A stretch of DNA of 64,000 nt from Legionella steigerwaltii (GTDB lineage: Bacteria > Pseudomonadota > Gammaproteobacteria > Legionellales > Legionellaceae): the NCBI RefSeq assembly GCF_001468065.1, contig NZ_LNYZ01000029.1, positions 17,908 to 81,907 on the forward strand. Direction: 5' to 3'. This document shows positions 63,284-64,000 of this stretch, piece by piece (the first letter of the stretch is position 1; every line of letters starts with the position of its first letter). A program made the position numbers and the translations under genes. The notes under the pieces were generated by a model. It was given only the letters and a program-made list of their open reading frames with translations, did not search any database and was not told the origin of the DNA.

Positions 63284-63970
63284 ATGGGCGATTGGTATGA
63301 GATTATTTGTTTATCATTATCAGCTCTAGCTTTAGTATTTGGTTACATTGCGGGGAGAGCTCGTAGAGCATCGGTTGAAAATAATGGTGAGGCTCAAGTT
63401 AGACGCTCTTTAGCAAAATATTGTAGAAATAGAGATTCTCATGTACTGAGTAATGTTACTTTACGCTTAGAAGATGGCTCAACTACTCAGATTGATCATG
63501 TTTTGGTTAGTACAAAAGGTATATTTGTGATAGAAACCAAACATTACAAAGGATGGATATTTGCTAATCCTAAATCAAAGAGTTGGACTCAAACTATTTA
63601 TTACTTGAAATTCAGATTTCAGAATCCAATATACCAAAATTATAAGCATGTTAAAGCCATTCAAAAGCTATGTGAGTTCATAGATCCAAATCTTATCCAT
63701 AATATTGTTGTGTTTAGTGGTTAGTCTGTATTTAAAACTCCTAAGCCTGATAATGTGTGGTATAAAAATGAATTAATTCCTAAAATAGAGCAATATTCTG
63801 ATGGTGCTTTAAGTTTAAACCGTGTCCAATTTTGTGTTGGTCGATTGGAATATATGCGCTTAGAATTGACGCGAGAAACCGATGTTGAGCATCAGGCATA
63901 CTTAATACAAAAGTTTGGTCAGCAAGCAATGATATGGACTCATCCTCCCTTTTACCCGGCACCTAGATGA
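63284..63970 (+). pseudogene. NERD-domain protein gene interrupted by an in-frame TAG
   Basis: A membrane helix at the N-terminus (EIICLSLSALALVFGYIAG) is followed by a NERD (nuclease-related) domain: NNGEAQVRRSLAKY, LRLEDGSTTQIDHVLVSTKG and FVIETKHYKGWIF, which contain the Asp and E-x-K residues of the nuclease-like core. The frame stops at TAG 63722-63724, then continues in the same frame with SVFKTPKPDNVWYKNELIPK up to 63970, giving about 228 residues if read through. Start ATG 63284 has CAGGAG 6 nt upstream. A single nonsense mutation is the simplest reading; readthrough is possible. It lies behind tRNA-Pro, a typical place for acquired DNA. Confidence 0.75.
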
Positions 63971-64000
63971 GCCACACTGTTAAGGTCTACCAAACCTTAT

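Overview
The window reads as chromosomal DNA of a Legionella species. The main evidence is a set of Legionella hallmarks: legiolysin (4-hydroxyphenylpyruvate dioxygenase), a bdhA-patD-type operon, the htpA/htpB (groES/groEL) pair, ankyrin and other effector-like proteins with glutamate-rich C-termini, and promoters that carry PmrA-type boxes. The DNA is AT-rich and most genes are core housekeeping genes. No plasmid, phage or complete insertion sequence is visible, but the gaps between genes are crowded with palindromic repeats. The species cannot be named from the sequence alone.

Layout. 1-5100: the 5' part of rne, divergent rluC, a HAD phosphatase, pgsA, a tRNA-Gly/Cys/Leu cluster and a half-size DMT transporter. 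5300-6840: an ankyrin-repeat protein. 7100-11830: lolC-lolD, a small protein, asnS and a secreted Cys-containing protein. 11950-16750: tyrosine degradation (lly, fah, maiA), an O-methyltransferase and leucine dehydrogenase. 16890-20254: a secreted protein, then a ugpQ-ugpB-DUF2165 operon without permease or ATPase genes. 20368-26080: an accessory block with a 991-residue SF2 helicase-like protein behind two tandem PmrA-type promoters, and a tandem pair of paralogous unknown proteins. 26158-34712: a Gln-rich lipoprotein, slt, rpe, a small protein, a solute-binding protein, glnE and rimO. 34713-39995: a glycosyltransferase relic, dsbD, heat-shock groES-groEL and dps. 40236-44826: motB-motA and bdhA-patD-adc. 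45089-49500: a glycine-zipper lipoprotein, dapA, a BamC-like stub, a QEGLA/MATCAP-like metallopeptidase, a small PmrA-box gene and a CPBP membrane protein. 49654-57763: rsmB, fmt and def on the minus strand, then a LysM protein, dprA, smg and topA on the plus strand. 57892-64000: a small lipoprotein, a fused 2-oxoacid dehydrogenase E1, gcdH, two unknown exported proteins, tRNA-Pro, and a NERD-domain gene broken by an in-frame amber codon.

How genes work together. lly-fah-maiA is a broken-up homogentisate route, because homogentisate dioxygenase is not in the window. bdhA-patD-adc fits polyhydroxybutyrate and acetoacetate turnover. The fused E1 and gcdH overlap and probably act in one oxidative route. 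def-fmt-rsmB and dprA-smg-topA are conserved gammaproteobacterial neighbourhoods.

The most interesting signals are: (1) the SF2 helicase-like protein and a second small protein that share one promoter design (CTTAAT-N5-CTTAAT, then a -10 box 10 nt away) and have effector-like C-termini; (2) a dispersed hairpin family with conserved loop and flanks but stems that differ in sequence and still pair with themselves; (3) a family of about ten palindromic REP-like elements. All domain names come from reading motifs by eye; no database search was possible.
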